Positions 6,761-14,939 are shown, numbered from the stretch's first letter. The stretch is 48,563 nucleotides of DNA from JAMXLO01 sp035569235 (GCA_035569235.1 DATMND010000412.1:1-48563), one strand, 5' to 3'. Made by a program: numbers and translations. Notes: generated from the letters alone by a model not told the origin.

Positions 6761-8917
6761 TCAGGCCGCCCGCTCGAGGCCGTGCCGCTGGAAGGCCGGA
6801 GCCTGGGGCATGGCGACGACGGCGGCGAGGCCGGTGCGCTTGCTCCGGGGCTTCTTCGCCTTCAGCTCGGGCAGGTTCTCGGCGAGGCCGCCCTCGCGTC
6901 CGAACAGGCTGCCCACCGCGCCCAGGCCGCCGAACGCGCCGCCCAGGATCTGACTGAAGGGCGAGGCCTGGGCGGGCATCTGCGTGCCGGTCGAGGTGCC
7001 GCTCTGGTTCATGGTGTAGGGGAGCGGCTGCATGGCGGTCAGCTGCGCGAGCGCGCCCAGGCCCTGCAGCGGCAGTGTCAGGGAATTCATCCACTGCTGA
7101 TAGCCCGCGTCGGCCACCTGCTGGTTGTAGCCCTGGTTCGAGGTCGCGCCCTGCTGCAGCGCATTGAGGCCCTGCAGGCCGGTCTGGTAGCCCTGCATGC
7201 CGAGCATTCCCGCCTGCTGCTGGAGGCCCGCCGCGCCCTGGATCGCGCCCATGTTCAGGTTTTGCTGCGACTGCCGGAGCTGGTTCTGCTGGGCCGCGCT
7301 CTGCAGGCCCATCTGGCCGCCCTGGATCTGGCCCTGCATGCCCAGGTTCTGGGTCTGCAATGCGCCCGAGAGGCCGCCCTGGTAGGTCATGCCCTGCGCC
7401 TGCATCTGCGCGGCCTGATTGGCCAGCGCCGCCTGCTGCATCTGCTGGGCATTAAACTGCGAGCCCTGGTAGCCGAGCTGCTGCGCGGCAAGCCCGGCCT
7501 GCAGCTGGTTGGCCGCGTTGGCCTGCGAAGCGCCGTACTGATAGCCCATGCTGGCGAGCGCGCTCTGCAGGCCCGCCGACTGATTCATGCCCTGCGCCTG
7601 CAGGCCCGCCTGCTGATTGGCGAGGCCCGCCTGCAGCTGCTGGCCGTAGCCGAACTCCTGCGCCTGCTGGTTGGCCAGCTGCTGCTGGTACGACATCGAC
7701 TGGTTGGCGAGCGCCGCCTGCAGGCCGGTGGTTGCGCCCAGCTGCTGCGTGGCGAGGTTGGCCTGCAGGTTCTGCTGTCCGACCGAGAGACCGGCTTGCT
7801 GATTGGCGAGCTGGGCCTGGAGGCCGGTCTGCGCGCCGAGGCCCTGCGTTTGCAGATAGGCCGACAGGTTCTGCACGTTGGCCTGCTGCTGCGCCTGCTG
7901 GTTCGCGAGTTGCGCCTGGAGGCCGGTGCCGATGTTGAACTGCTGCGCCTGCAGGCCCGCCTGCTGTTGCGTGTTGAACTGCTGCTGGGCCTGCTGATAC
8001 GCGCTCTGCAGACCCTGCGCCTGGATCTGCGAGGCCAGCTGCTGATACCCGATGGACGTGTTGGCGGCTTCCACCGCCGAGCGCGATCCGCCGAAGGCCC
8101 CGGCCTGCGCCGCCTGCGCGCCCTGCTGCTGGAGCTGCTGCTGCTCCTGCACCTGAGCCTGGGCGAGCTGGCTGTTGACGACCTGCTGCGTGTACGGGCT
8201 CATGTACTGCTGCGCCACGCCCGGGTCGGTAAAGCTCTGCGTGCTCGCAAGGCCCGTCGGTGCCACGTTGCCCGCCGCCTGCATGGTGAAGTTCTGCAGG
8301 CCCTGCGCGCTCACCGGCTGGTACGCGTTCGGGTTCATCTGATACTGCTGGAGCTGGGGCGCACTGACATTGGGCACGCCGGTGATCGGATTGACCGAGC
8401 CGGGTGCCGAGACATTCATGGCCTGCACCTGTTGCGGCGTATAGGCCGCCGGTGCCTGCACCTGCCCCGGGTTGACCAGATAGGAAGAGGCGAGGCCGCT
8501 CGGCCCGGTGGTGCCGGTGACGTTGGGCGTAGCGCCGAACTGCGGCAGGTTCAGCTGGCCGGGCTGGAACGATTGCGGGTTATAGCCGGGCAGGTTGATC
8601 GAATTGGGATCGACCTGCGTGCCCGCGAGCTGCGAGCCGTACCCGGTCATCTGCTGCTGGTACGGCTGCATGTTGGGAGCGTTGGCTCCCATCGAGCCCG
8701 CCTGATTCCAGTACTGATTCATCAGGTCGCTCGGGTTGGCGACCATCTGGCCCGGGTATTGGTAGTTGTTGACGATGCCGCCGGGGCCGGTGACGAGGCC
8801 CGAGGCGGTGCCGGTGATATCGTTCCACTGGCCCTGGATCGCCGGTGAAGGGGTGTAGTTGGTCGTACTGCTGGAGGTGCTGGTGCTGGTCGCCGGAGAC
8901 GGAGAGAAGAAGCCCAT
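6761..8917 (-). CDS. Gln/Ala-rich repeat virion protein, 718 aa (ejection/needle-like)
   Basis: After a Ser/Thr/Pro-rich start (MGFFSPSPATSTST) the protein has a beta-rich 200-residue region, then QEQQQLQQQGAQAAQAGAFGGSRS. A long run of degenerate 11-residue-like units follows (LQAQLANQQAG, LQAGLANQQAG) spanning roughly residues 245-600. The period suggests a long helical or coiled-coil rod. The AGAFGGSR motif followed by Gln-rich helices is typical of phage internal core or injection proteins. GAGGG precedes the ATG. A terminator-like hairpin separates it from the 9043 gene, so it may have its own promoter or be controlled by read-through. Confidence 0.75.
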   Translation of the reverse strand: MGFFSPSPATSTSTSSSTTNYTPSPAIQGQWNDITGTASGLVTGPGGIVNNYQYPGQMVANPSDLMNQYWNQAGSMGANAPNMQPYQQQMTGYGSQLAGTQVDPNSINLPGYNPQSFQPGQLNLPQFGATPNVTGTTGPSGLASSYLVNPGQVQAPAAYTPQQVQAMNVSAPGSVNPITGVPNVSAPQLQQYQMNPNAYQPVSAQGLQNFTMQAAGNVAPTGLASTQSFTDPGVAQQYMSPYTQQVVNSQLAQAQVQEQQQLQQQGAQAAQAGAFGGSRSAVEAANTSIGYQQLASQIQAQGLQSAYQQAQQQFNTQQQAGLQAQQFNIGTGLQAQLANQQAQQQANVQNLSAYLQTQGLGAQTGLQAQLANQQAGLSVGQQNLQANLATQQLGATTGLQAALANQSMSYQQQLANQQAQEFGYGQQLQAGLANQQAGLQAQGMNQSAGLQSALASMGYQYGASQANAANQLQAGLAAQQLGYQGSQFNAQQMQQAALANQAAQMQAQGMTYQGGLSGALQTQNLGMQGQIQGGQMGLQSAAQQNQLRQSQQNLNMGAIQGAAGLQQQAGMLGMQGYQTGLQGLNALQQGATSNQGYNQQVADAGYQQWMNSLTLPLQGLGALAQLTAMQPLPYTMNQSGTSTGTQMPAQASPFSQILGGAFGGLGAVGSLFGREGGLAENLPELKAKKPRSKRTGLAAVVAMPQAPAFQRHGLERAA

Positions 8918-8929
8918 CTAACGCGCCCT

Positions 8930-8975
8930 CAAAGAAAACGCGCCGGACCCGAGCAAGGGAGAACGAGCCCGGCGC
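8930..8975 (-). terminator. Minus-strand hairpin terminator inside the left structural block
   Basis: On the minus strand GCGCCGGGCTCG pairs with CGGGTCCGGCGC (12 pairs, two G-U) around a 12-base loop and is followed by GTTTTCTTT. It lies in the 125-base gap after the gene ending at 9043. It should reduce transcription into the 718-aa gene at 8917 unless a promoter in the gap or antitermination intervenes. Confidence 0.65.
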
Positions 8976-9042
8976 TCACCCTATCAAACCGGGTTACTGA
9001 CAACGACAACGGAAACGAAACGATCCATCGCACTACAGTTTA

Positions 9043-10560
9043 TCAGTAGATGCCGCCGAATCGTTTGCCTTTAATTGCGACTCCGCTGCCGCGCGGAACC
9101 TGCACTCGGCCATGGGCGCGAGGCCGGTCCTCGTGGTCCTGGGGGCCGCGTTTGGGCGGAAGCAGCTGCGTCTTGGGATAGACCCCGCCGCCCGCCTTCT
9201 TGGTGGGCTTCTTGTCGTCCTGCTTGGGCTTGCCCGCGATCACGATGGTGGTGTGCAGGACCGGGATCGGCATCTTGTGCGCCAGCGGCTCAGGGCTCGC
9301 GACCGGGCCGCCCTTCTGAAACGGCGTGGTGGCCTCACCAAACTCGCCGCCGAAGTCGCCGGGGGCTCCCGCGAACCAGGAGTCGGTTGGCGCGGCGGTT
9401 GGTGTGGTGCCCTGCAAGGTGTTCTTTCCGAGCTTCTCGTCCCAGCCCGGCGCAAACGCGCCCGCCGGTCCCCGGGGGATCAGGCCCTGCTGGAGGCGCT
9501 TCTCCTGGCCTGCGGCGAAGGTCGGCCCCATCAAATTCGGCGTGGTCGTGTTCGTGTCGGCGCTGCCTGCGAGCGCCGAGCCCAGGCCGGTCTGCGCCGG
9601 TGGCGTGGTGGCCGGGGCGGCGCTGGTCAGGCTGCTCCCCGGATCGATCTGCGTCTGGTTGACGACCACGTCGTGGTACGGCTTCTGGGTTTGACTGTCC
9701 ACCCAGGTCTTGCCGCCGTCGCGGGAGATCACGTTGCCGGAATCCGAGTTGGCCGTGCCCATCATCAGGCGGCCCTCGCCGGGAGGCGCGGAGGGAAGCG
9801 CGCCGACGTTGTCCAGGCCCGGCACGCTCTGCGGCCCGCCGGTGGGGCCGGAGGTCGGGAGCGTCACCGAAGGCTGCGCCGGTGTGCTGCTGCCCGTTGC
9901 GCCGCCCTGCGGTGCTTGCATCGGGGTGTAGCCGCCAGTGTAGCCGCCACCGCCGCCGCTCTGCTGCTGGTCTTTCTGGGCCTGCGCGTTCTTGCCGTAT
10001 TTGCGGATCAGGTAGCTGAGCGCGCCCGAGAGGCCCGCGCCCACGAGCGCACTCAGGCCCTGGTGGCTGGTGGTTCCCGCACCCATCAGCGCGCCCATGC
10101 CCGCTGCGAGGGCGGTATTCCCCATGGTGGGCGGCTTGACCATCTGGTTGATGCCGCTCATGGTGCTGCCGGAGACGGTGCCCCCGCCGGGTATTGAGAA
10201 CGGGCTCGCCGACTGCTGCGACTGGAGCGTGGCGAGGCGCATGCGCAGGCTGTTCTTCTTCTCCCCCTCGGGTAGATCGGCGATCTGCCGCTCGAGGTCG
10301 TGGATCTCGGTGGCGTTGTTCGCGCCGCCGGTGTCGAAGTGGAGCGCGCCGCCTTGCGCCATGCCCGGCGCTGGCGCGGCTGGAGGCGCGGCGGCGGCCT
10401 GCTGCTGCATGTGCTGCATGAGGGCCTGCTGGATCGCTGGATCGCTGAAGGCGCGCTGCACGTGCGGGCTCGCCATCACCTTCGCCCATTCCTGGTCGGT
10501 GCCGGGGCTCGGGCCGAACTGCCTGCGCCCGGAGCGCACTTTGCGAGGCGTTGGGGTCAT
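9043..10560 (-). CDS. Low-complexity virion protein, 505 aa, with shared C-terminal tag
   Basis: Starts MTPTPRKVRSGRRQFG. It contains GMAQGGALHFDTGG at about 80-93, a coiled-coil segment (IHDLERQIADLPEGEKKNSL), and a Gly/Ala hydrophobic region (TALAAGMGALMGAG; LSALVGAGLSGALSYLI). A long Gly/Pro/Thr-rich linker and a basic tail follow. The last residues, RGSGVAIKGKRFGGIY, resemble the C-terminus of the 420-aa protein at 37554. ATG at 10560 overlaps the upstream stop (ATGA); a longer frame starting at 10860 is in another gene's shadow. Probably a virion or internal protein; function unknown. Confidence 0.75.
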   Translation of the reverse strand: MTPTPRKVRSGRRQFGPSPGTDQEWAKVMASPHVQRAFSDPAIQQALMQHMQQQAAAAPPAAPAPGMAQGGALHFDTGGANNATEIHDLERQIADLPEGEKKNSLRMRLATLQSQQSASPFSIPGGGTVSGSTMSGINQMVKPPTMGNTALAAGMGALMGAGTTSHQGLSALVGAGLSGALSYLIRKYGKNAQAQKDQQQSGGGGGYTGGYTPMQAPQGGATGSSTPAQPSVTLPTSGPTGGPQSVPGLDNVGALPSAPPGEGRLMMGTANSDSGNVISRDGGKTWVDSQTQKPYHDVVVNQTQIDPGSSLTSAAPATTPPAQTGLGSALAGSADTNTTTPNLMGPTFAAGQEKRLQQGLIPRGPAGAFAPGWDEKLGKNTLQGTTPTAAPTDSWFAGAPGDFGGEFGEATTPFQKGGPVASPEPLAHKMPIPVLHTTIVIAGKPKQDDKKPTKKAGGGVYPKTQLLPPKRGPQDHEDRPRAHGRVQVPRGSGVAIKGKRFGGIY

Positions 10561-11165
10561 GCTGCTGCCTCCTCCTCCTTCAGGTAGAACCGGCCCGTCA
10601 TGTGATACATGTGCCGGGTAAAACGTTTGGCCGGGATCGGGATGACGATTCGAAAATGGCCGGGCGTGTTGCGGTGGCGGTACACCTTGCAGGTGGACTT
10701 GGTGGGCCGGTCGCGGCTGATGGCGACGGCCTCCCACCCAGCCGAAAAGAAAGGCCTGAGGATGCGCCTCTGCCAGTTCTTGCGGAACAGGAGGAACAGC
10801 TGGCGGCAGCCCTGCTGGCGCGCGTAGTGGATGATGCGCTCTATCGCGCTCTCCAGCCACGTGCCCAGGTAATACTCACCGGCGATGTGGACGGTGAGAG
10901 AGCGCATCAGCGCGGGGTCCTGGCGCTCGAAGCATTTCCGTTTGCTCGGTGGCCGGTCGCTGATCGTGGTGATGACAACGCCCCAGATGCTCGAGCAGGC
11001 CTGCGGCGAGCAGGCGACCCAGAGCTGGTCGAGTCCGACCAGCAGGCGCTGGTGCGTGCGCTTCAGGTCGTAGCCGGGGATCTTGCGGAGCGTGGTCAGA
11101 TAGACCCCTTTCATGAACTTATCCACGTACTCCGGGGGGACCGGAAGCATTTCGACTTTGACCAT
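10557..11165 (-). CDS. GNAT-like phage protein, 202 aa
   Basis: The N-terminal half has MVKVEMLPVPPEYVDKFM and helices. The C-terminal half has MRSLTVHIAGEYYLG, then WLESAIERIIHYARQQG, then CRQLFLLFRKNWQRRI and FFSAGWEAVAI. This strand-helix-strand-helix order is that of small phage GNAT-fold proteins found beside structural genes. The usual acetyl-CoA loop (R/Q-x-x-G-x-G/A) is not clear, so it may not be an active acetyltransferase. The ATG at 11165 was chosen because it begins the conserved-looking part; upstream in-frame codons run into the divergent promoter region. It heads the left minus block and diverges from the 11200 gene. Confidence 0.6.
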   Translation of the reverse strand: MVKVEMLPVPPEYVDKFMKGVYLTTLRKIPGYDLKRTHQRLLVGLDQLWVACSPQACSSIWGVVITTISDRPPSKRKCFERQDPALMRSLTVHIAGEYYLGTWLESAIERIIHYARQQGCRQLFLLFRKNWQRRILRPFFSAGWEAVAISRDRPTKSTCKVYRHRNTPGHFRIVIPIPAKRFTRHMYHMTGRFYLKEEEAAA

Positions 11166-11171
11166 TCCTCG

Positions 11172-11192
11172 AAACCTGCAATCAAGTATAAT
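11172..11192 (+). promoter_or_regulatory. Promoter -10 TATAAT with operator half-site, near-leaderless
   Basis: TATAAT at 11187-11192 lies 7 bases before the ATG at 11200, with no ribosome-binding site between. The reversed full half-site AAACCTGCAAT (11172-11182) sits immediately upstream where a -35 spacer would be. No good -35 hexamer is at 16-18 bases, which would fit activator dependence. Confidence 0.55.
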
Positions 11193-11199
11193 CCTCGAC

Positions 11200-11808
11200 A
11201 TGGCACCTGACATCACCATTGAACCGACCATCATTGACCCCAACCAGCCGCAGCTGCCCATCCAGCGACCGCCGGAATCCCCGTCGGTAACGCTGTCTGC
11301 CAGCCTGCCGCCCCTGCTCGGGCGCACGCCCACCAGCTACCGGCAGATGATGTCCAACCTGCCCGGGGGAATGGCCACGCAATTCGCGGGTCCGGTGGTA
11401 AGCGGGCCGACCGGCGGGCCGCAAGTTGCCGGTGTCACCCCGCTGGCGCTCGCGATGATGCTCGACTACACGATGGGAAACTTCTCGCTGGCGATTCCGT
11501 TCCCAGCCGCCAGCTTCCTCTATTCGTGGATGTCGGTTTGCTTCACGCCGTTCAACGCCTCGCCCGGCCCGGTGGCGTTCACCATGGGATCGCAGTCGGG
11601 CCTGACGGACATTTTTGCCAACGGCAGCTTCGGAGCCGCAGGGGGCGAACTCGATCAGAACATCACGACCAGCTTGCCGCTCTGGAACGCGGTCGCTCCC
11701 GTCGTCCCGTTTCAGGGCTGGCTCAACGTAGCCGGGATGGCGGGCGGAACGGCAGGCCAGGGCCTCATCGTGCTGTTCTATTTCCGGCTGCCCCAGAAGT
11801 GGAGCTAG
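11200..11808 (+). CDS. Conserved-looking protein of unknown function, 202 aa
   Basis: The N-terminal 50 residues are Pro-rich and extended (MAPDITIEPTIIDPNQPQ). A Gly/Pro-rich region follows, then hydrophobic segments (ALAMMLDYTMGNFSLAIPFP; SFLYSWMSVCFTPF) and a C-terminal Gly-rich part (GWLNVAGMAGGTAGQGLIVLFYFRLP). It could be a small virion or membrane-associated protein; no family recognised. Start at 11200 follows a consensus -10 by 7 bases. One base separates its stop from the Acb2-type gene, so the two are co-transcribed. Confidence 0.65.
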   Translation: MAPDITIEPTIIDPNQPQLPIQRPPESPSVTLSASLPPLLGRTPTSYRQMMSNLPGGMATQFAGPVVSGPTGGPQVAGVTPLALAMMLDYTMGNFSLAIPFPAASFLYSWMSVCFTPFNASPGPVAFTMGSQSGLTDIFANGSFGAAGGELDQNITTSLPLWNAVAPVVPFQGWLNVAGMAGGTAGQGLIVLFYFRLPQKWS

Positions 11809-11809
11809 C

Positions 11810-12058
11810 ATGCCACTCAGCGCCACCGACAAGATGCTCGTGGAGCGGATCGAGGGCGACTTCACGTTCCACGCACCGAAGGGCGATCAGCCTGCGCGCT
11901 ATCAGAAGCTCCGCGATCAGGCGAAGGCGCTCGCCCTCCTCATCGTCGAGCTGTGCCCCGACCGGCGCGAGCGGTCGCTCGCTTTGACCAAGCTCGAGGA
12001 GTGCGTGATGTGGGCCAACGCCGGGATCGCGCGCCAGGAGTCGAAGGACTTCGACTAG
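11810..12058 (+). CDS. acb2: Acb2/Tad1-family anti-defence protein (cyclic-nucleotide sponge)
   Basis: An 82-aa helical-hairpin protein. Residues 17-31 (DFTFHAPKGDQPARY) and 54-75 (ERSLALTKLEE followed by CVMWANAGIAR) match the recurrent signature of the Acb2/Tad1 hairpin family. Proteins of this family bind and sequester signalling nucleotides made by CBASS (cyclic di- and trinucleotides) or Thoeris (gcADPR-type) and so block abortive infection. GGAG precedes the ATG, one base after the preceding stop. It sits between an unknown gene and the integrase, where phages often place anti-defence genes. The family assignment is by recognition; which signal it binds cannot be told from sequence. Confidence 0.8.
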   Translation: MPLSATDKMLVERIEGDFTFHAPKGDQPARYQKLRDQAKALALLIVELCPDRRERSLALTKLEECVMWANAGIARQESKDFD

Positions 12059-12323
12059 ACCCAGCCCTACCCAAATAAGACACGTCTCTCCCTTTTGGCT
12101 AAAATTTGTCCAGCAAGTTTGAAGAACCAGTCACTCTTGTAGTTTTTGCGTGTGATGTAAGATACGCCTTAAGCCGTAGAATCAATAAGGCATAGGCGCT
12201 TAATTGCAGGTTCCAGAACAAGACGTTCTTGCTTGCTAGCAATAAGTAGCTTGTTTTCAGCATCAGATCCTGGTAGGATTGGCTCGTTGGACGAGAAACG
12301 TCCGGCAAGCAAGGGAGATTTTG
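12059..12323. other. AT-richer gap before the integrase, candidate attP region
   Basis: These 265 bases have no convincing gene and are clearly less GC-rich than the rest. They hold an operator half-site ATTGCAGGTT (12203-12212) with a weak partner TCTTGC 15 bases on, and an inverted repeat CAAGA-CGT-TCTTG (about 12219-12231). Also present are inverted octamers TTGCTTGC (12229-12236) and GCAAGCAA (12305-12312), and a stem GGACG-AGAAA-CGTCC (12289-12303) just before the integrase ribosome-binding site. Integrase-proximal gaps commonly carry attP, but the core cannot be defined without a host junction. Confidence 0.4.
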
Positions 12324-13601
12324 ATGCTGAAACTGAAGATCCGAGGCCCCTGGTATCACGTCGAGGGAAAGAATAACATGGGCGTGAAGATCAAGCGCCA
12401 CACGATCAACATCGCCGTCTACGACCGCTATGGTAAGGTCGACAAGCTCACCCGGCAGGCCGCCGAAGCCAGGGTAATCGAACTCGAGAAGGTCACCGAG
12501 TGGCCGCCCAGGAAGGAGGCCCCCGAGGAGCCCGAGGCTCTGAAGCTGATCGACGCCTACAACCTCTGGCTGGGGCAAGGGAGGTATGTCGAGGACTCGC
12601 CCACATGGCAGGCCTACTCCTCGGTCAAGCACGTGCTGATCGAACCGCTCACCGCCAAGGGCGTGGTCTTCGTCAAGGACGTCACCAGCCAGCACCTCAA
12701 CGAGCTGCAGGAGGGCTGGCGGAAGAAGAGCCTGAACACGATCCATAACTGGCGCAAGTACACCTCGTGCCTCTTCAACTACTGCGTGAATTTTCACGAC
12801 CTCGTCAAGAACCCCTGGAAGCCGGTCGAGGCGATCACCGAAAAGAAATTGACCAAGGAAGACATCATGGCGGGCAAGAAGCAGGACAAAGGCATTGCCA
12901 CCCTGCCGCTCGACCGCAAGGGCAACGCCAACTGGCTGCGCATTCAGGAAGCCGTTCCGGCCTTCGTGCGCGGCCAGCTGCCCCGCCAGAAGATCCGCCG
13001 GGGGAACCCGCTCCTCCGCCACCCCGACACCTTCCTCACCATGCTGTGGCTGATGTACGAGACCGGGCTGCGCCGCAGTGACGCCCTCATCTTCCGCCCC
13101 GACTGGATCGTGAACACGCGGCATGGCGGCAGATACATCACCGCGCAGGTCAAGACCAGCGATGAGGTGGTCTGCTTCCTGCCCCAGGCGCTGGTTGACC
13201 GGCTGCGCGCCCTGCCTTGCCTCAAGTGGCGCGGCGATCCGAGCCAGCCCGGCGCGGGCATGTATCCGTTCTTCGACGGCTCCCGCAAGGATCACAACAA
13301 CTACCTGAAGATCGCGCTCGACACGCCGCTGCGCGAGCTGGGCGTGCTGCTCGGGATCGAGGGCTCGCTGCGCCCGCACCGCTTCCGCGACTCCTTCGCG
13401 GTCAACATGCTCAACCTGGGCCTCTCGCTCGAGGACGTGCGGCGCATGCTCGGCCACCGCACCATCGCCACCACCCAGAAGTATTACGCGCCCTACGTGC
13501 TCGGCATGCAGGAAGCCGTCGAGAACCGGCAGGCCGCCGCCAAGCAGGCCGCGAACTTCGCCGAAGCCTGCGCCTCGGCGGAAGCCGCGAGCGTCAACTG
13601 A
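12324..13601 (+). CDS. int: Tyrosine recombinase (phage integrase), 425 aa
   Basis: It catalyses site-specific integration and, with an excisionase, excision. The catalytic set is complete. Arg250 lies in ETGLRRSD, Lys277 in QVKTSDE, His352 and Arg355 in PHRFRDSF, His378 in MLGHRTIA, and the nucleophile is Tyr387, nine residues after His378. A core-binding region (about 85-190) precedes it, and an N-terminal beta-rich part (LKIRGPWYHVEGKNN) may bind arm sites. AAGGGAGA lies 6 bases before the ATG. A TTG 15 codons upstream is an alternative start. The last 8 bases overlap the convergent excisionase-like gene. This marks the phage as temperate. Confidence 0.95.
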   Translation: MLKLKIRGPWYHVEGKNNMGVKIKRHTINIAVYDRYGKVDKLTRQAAEARVIELEKVTEWPPRKEAPEEPEALKLIDAYNLWLGQGRYVEDSPTWQAYSSVKHVLIEPLTAKGVVFVKDVTSQHLNELQEGWRKKSLNTIHNWRKYTSCLFNYCVNFHDLVKNPWKPVEAITEKKLTKEDIMAGKKQDKGIATLPLDRKGNANWLRIQEAVPAFVRGQLPRQKIRRGNPLLRHPDTFLTMLWLMYETGLRRSDALIFRPDWIVNTRHGGRYITAQVKTSDEVVCFLPQALVDRLRALPCLKWRGDPSQPGAGMYPFFDGSRKDHNNYLKIALDTPLRELGVLLGIEGSLRPHRFRDSFAVNMLNLGLSLEDVRRMLGHRTIATTQKYYAPYVLGMQEAVENRQAAAKQAANFAEACASAEAASVN

Positions 13602-13992
13602 CCTTCGGCGCATGCTCGCGCAACCAGTCGTCCAGGGCCTGCTGGGGGATCAGCATGGTGGTCTTGGTAGGCCCTTGGACGATGACGGCCCGGTCGGCGA
13701 ACCAGCGCTGCACCGTCCGGGCCGAGACCGACAGGATCTCCGCCACCTGACCGACGCGCAGCATCTGCCGCGTCACCGCCGGTGCCGGTCGCACCGGCTG
13801 GCGCTGCGCCGCCAGGGTCTGGAGCAGATCGCGCAGTATGGCCTCCGCCGGGGAGGATGCCCCGCTGGCTACCTGCGCGCGCCGGGTCTCCTCCCTGGCG
13901 CGCAGATCCTCCTCGGCCTTCTTCTGGTTCTGCCGGTCGCGCATCCAGGCGAGCTTGTCCTCGAGCGGCTGCTTGGGGTAGCGGGGCATCAT
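13594..13992 (-). CDS. Excisionase-like helix-turn-helix protein, 132 aa
   Basis: The C-terminal 60 residues read QMLRVGQVAEILSVSARTV, then QRWFADRAVIV, then MLIPQQALDDWL. This is the winged-helix layout of the MerR/excisionase DNA-binding family: a helix-turn-helix, a wing and a closing helix. The N-terminal half is a charged helix (LEDKLAWMRDRQNQKKAEEDLRA), which is longer than usual for Xis. Position directly convergent with the integrase, overlapping by 8 bases, supports a role as recombination directionality factor. It could instead be a general repressor. It is the last gene of the 13594-16526 cluster. Confidence 0.72.
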   Translation of the reverse strand: MMPRYPKQPLEDKLAWMRDRQNQKKAEEDLRAREETRRAQVASGASSPAEAILRDLLQTLAAQRQPVRPAPAVTRQMLRVGQVAEILSVSARTVQRWFADRAVIVQGPTKTTMLIPQQALDDWLREHAPKVS

Positions 13993-14291
13993 TCCTCCAC
14001 GACGTACTCGGTATCGGGCGGCGGCTCAAACGGACCACCGATGCTTTCCAGCCCTTCCTGAATATCTTTCAGGCACTGCGCGAAATCCCCGGCATGCGAG
14101 TGCGGGTGGCTCTCCACGTCGTGATGGAGCACCCAGCACAATGCGTCCGTCGCCATGGCGAGCGCCGCGTGATACTGCCGGGGAACGATGGCCTGGAGCA
14201 GCCTCGAGTCGCCCATCAGGCACATCAGCATGTCGTGCTTGAGCTGGATCTCGAGCTGCGGGCGCATCGGCGGGAAGGTCATTCCAGCCAT
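13989..14291 (-). CDS. Hypothetical protein, 100 aa
   Basis: A helical protein with LEIQLKHDMLMCLMGDSRLLQAIVP and a His-rich stretch (HHDVESHPHSHAGDF), ending in an acidic tail (PPPDTEYVVEE). No family recognised. It overlaps both neighbours: 4 bases with the excisionase-like gene (ATGA) and 13 bases with the upstream 218-aa gene. MTFPPM, three codons in, is an alternative start. Confidence 0.65.
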   Translation of the reverse strand: MAGMTFPPMRPQLEIQLKHDMLMCLMGDSRLLQAIVPRQYHAALAMATDALCWVLHHDVESHPHSHAGDFAQCLKDIQEGLESIGGPFEPPPDTEYVVEE

Positions 14292-14935
14292 CGGTCCAGC
14301 CTCCGCACCATCCCATTCAGCTCCTTCACCGCTTCCAGCCCCTCCCTCTCCGCCATCTCCATCAGGATCGGCAGGCCGGTGTCGATGGACTCCTGAATCT
14401 CATCGCGCGTGGCCCTGCGGCCCTCGGCGTACCAGTGGATCTCGGTGTGCTCCTCCGGCATTTTGATGAGCGGCTTGCCCGCGTCGTCCTTGAACGTGCG
14501 GAAGCCCTTGGTCACATAGACCGCCGTGACCCCGGGGTTGCGCAGGATCGGCAGGCCCGCCGGATCAACCATGCCCTGGGGCAGGTCGTTCTCGCGGCGC
14601 ACCATGCGCGGGCGGCTCAGGAACGGGCAGTTGATCGCGCTCCAGGTGGCGCACTGCAGGTGGCTCGGCGGCTCGCTCGCCGTCAGGCTGACCAGACACA
14701 TCGGCCCGACCACGAAGGCGAAGTGCGCGCCCAGGCGCGTGCCGCACACCCAGCAGAGCTTGTAGCGCACGGCCTCCACCCATTTGCGCCCGTCCATCGC
14801 GCGGAACTCCGGCACCCCGTCCACCCAGGCGACGAACCAGGGCACGACGTAGCCTCTCGCGTCCACCTTCAGGTGCAGCATGCGCGGCGGCAGCGGAGTC
14901 AGCTCGGGCCGCATAGTTGTTGGCGTTGGTGTCAT
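14279..14935 (-). CDS. Conserved phage protein of unknown function, 218 aa
   Basis: The protein starts MTPTPTTMRPELTPLPPRML and continues LKVDARGYVVPWFVAWVDG, followed by CWVCGTRLGAHFAFVVGP and CPFLSRPRMVRR. This layout I recognise from many phage genomes without a known function. The CxxC pair plus later Cys residues may bind a metal. The C-terminus is helical and acidic (RDEIQESIDTGLPILMEMAERE). The ATG lies four bases after the stop of the 50-aa gene upstream. It belongs to the minus early-type cluster. Confidence 0.75.
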   Translation of the reverse strand: MTPTPTTMRPELTPLPPRMLHLKVDARGYVVPWFVAWVDGVPEFRAMDGRKWVEAVRYKLCWVCGTRLGAHFAFVVGPMCLVSLTASEPPSHLQCATWSAINCPFLSRPRMVRRENDLPQGMVDPAGLPILRNPGVTAVYVTKGFRTFKDDAGKPLIKMPEEHTEIHWYAEGRRATRDEIQESIDTGLPILMEMAEREGLEAVKELNGMVRRLDRWLE

Positions 14936-14939
14936 TCAG

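Noticed and set aside
5377..8848. Very long plus-strand reading frames (526 and 699 aa) opposite the virion genes
   Set aside because: Their products are Leu/Arg/Ala mirror sequences expected opposite GC-rich Gln/Ala-coding genes. They lack ribosome-binding sites, and the minus-strand proteins have clear domains.
10557..11333. Longer 258-aa start for the GNAT-like gene
   Set aside because: The extra 56 codons run through the divergent promoter, operator half-site and start of the 11200 gene and have unlike composition; ATG at 11165 is better.
12099..13613. Minus-strand 504-aa frame opposite the integrase
   Set aside because: The plus strand holds a complete catalytic tyrosine recombinase; the minus frame has no recognisable domain.
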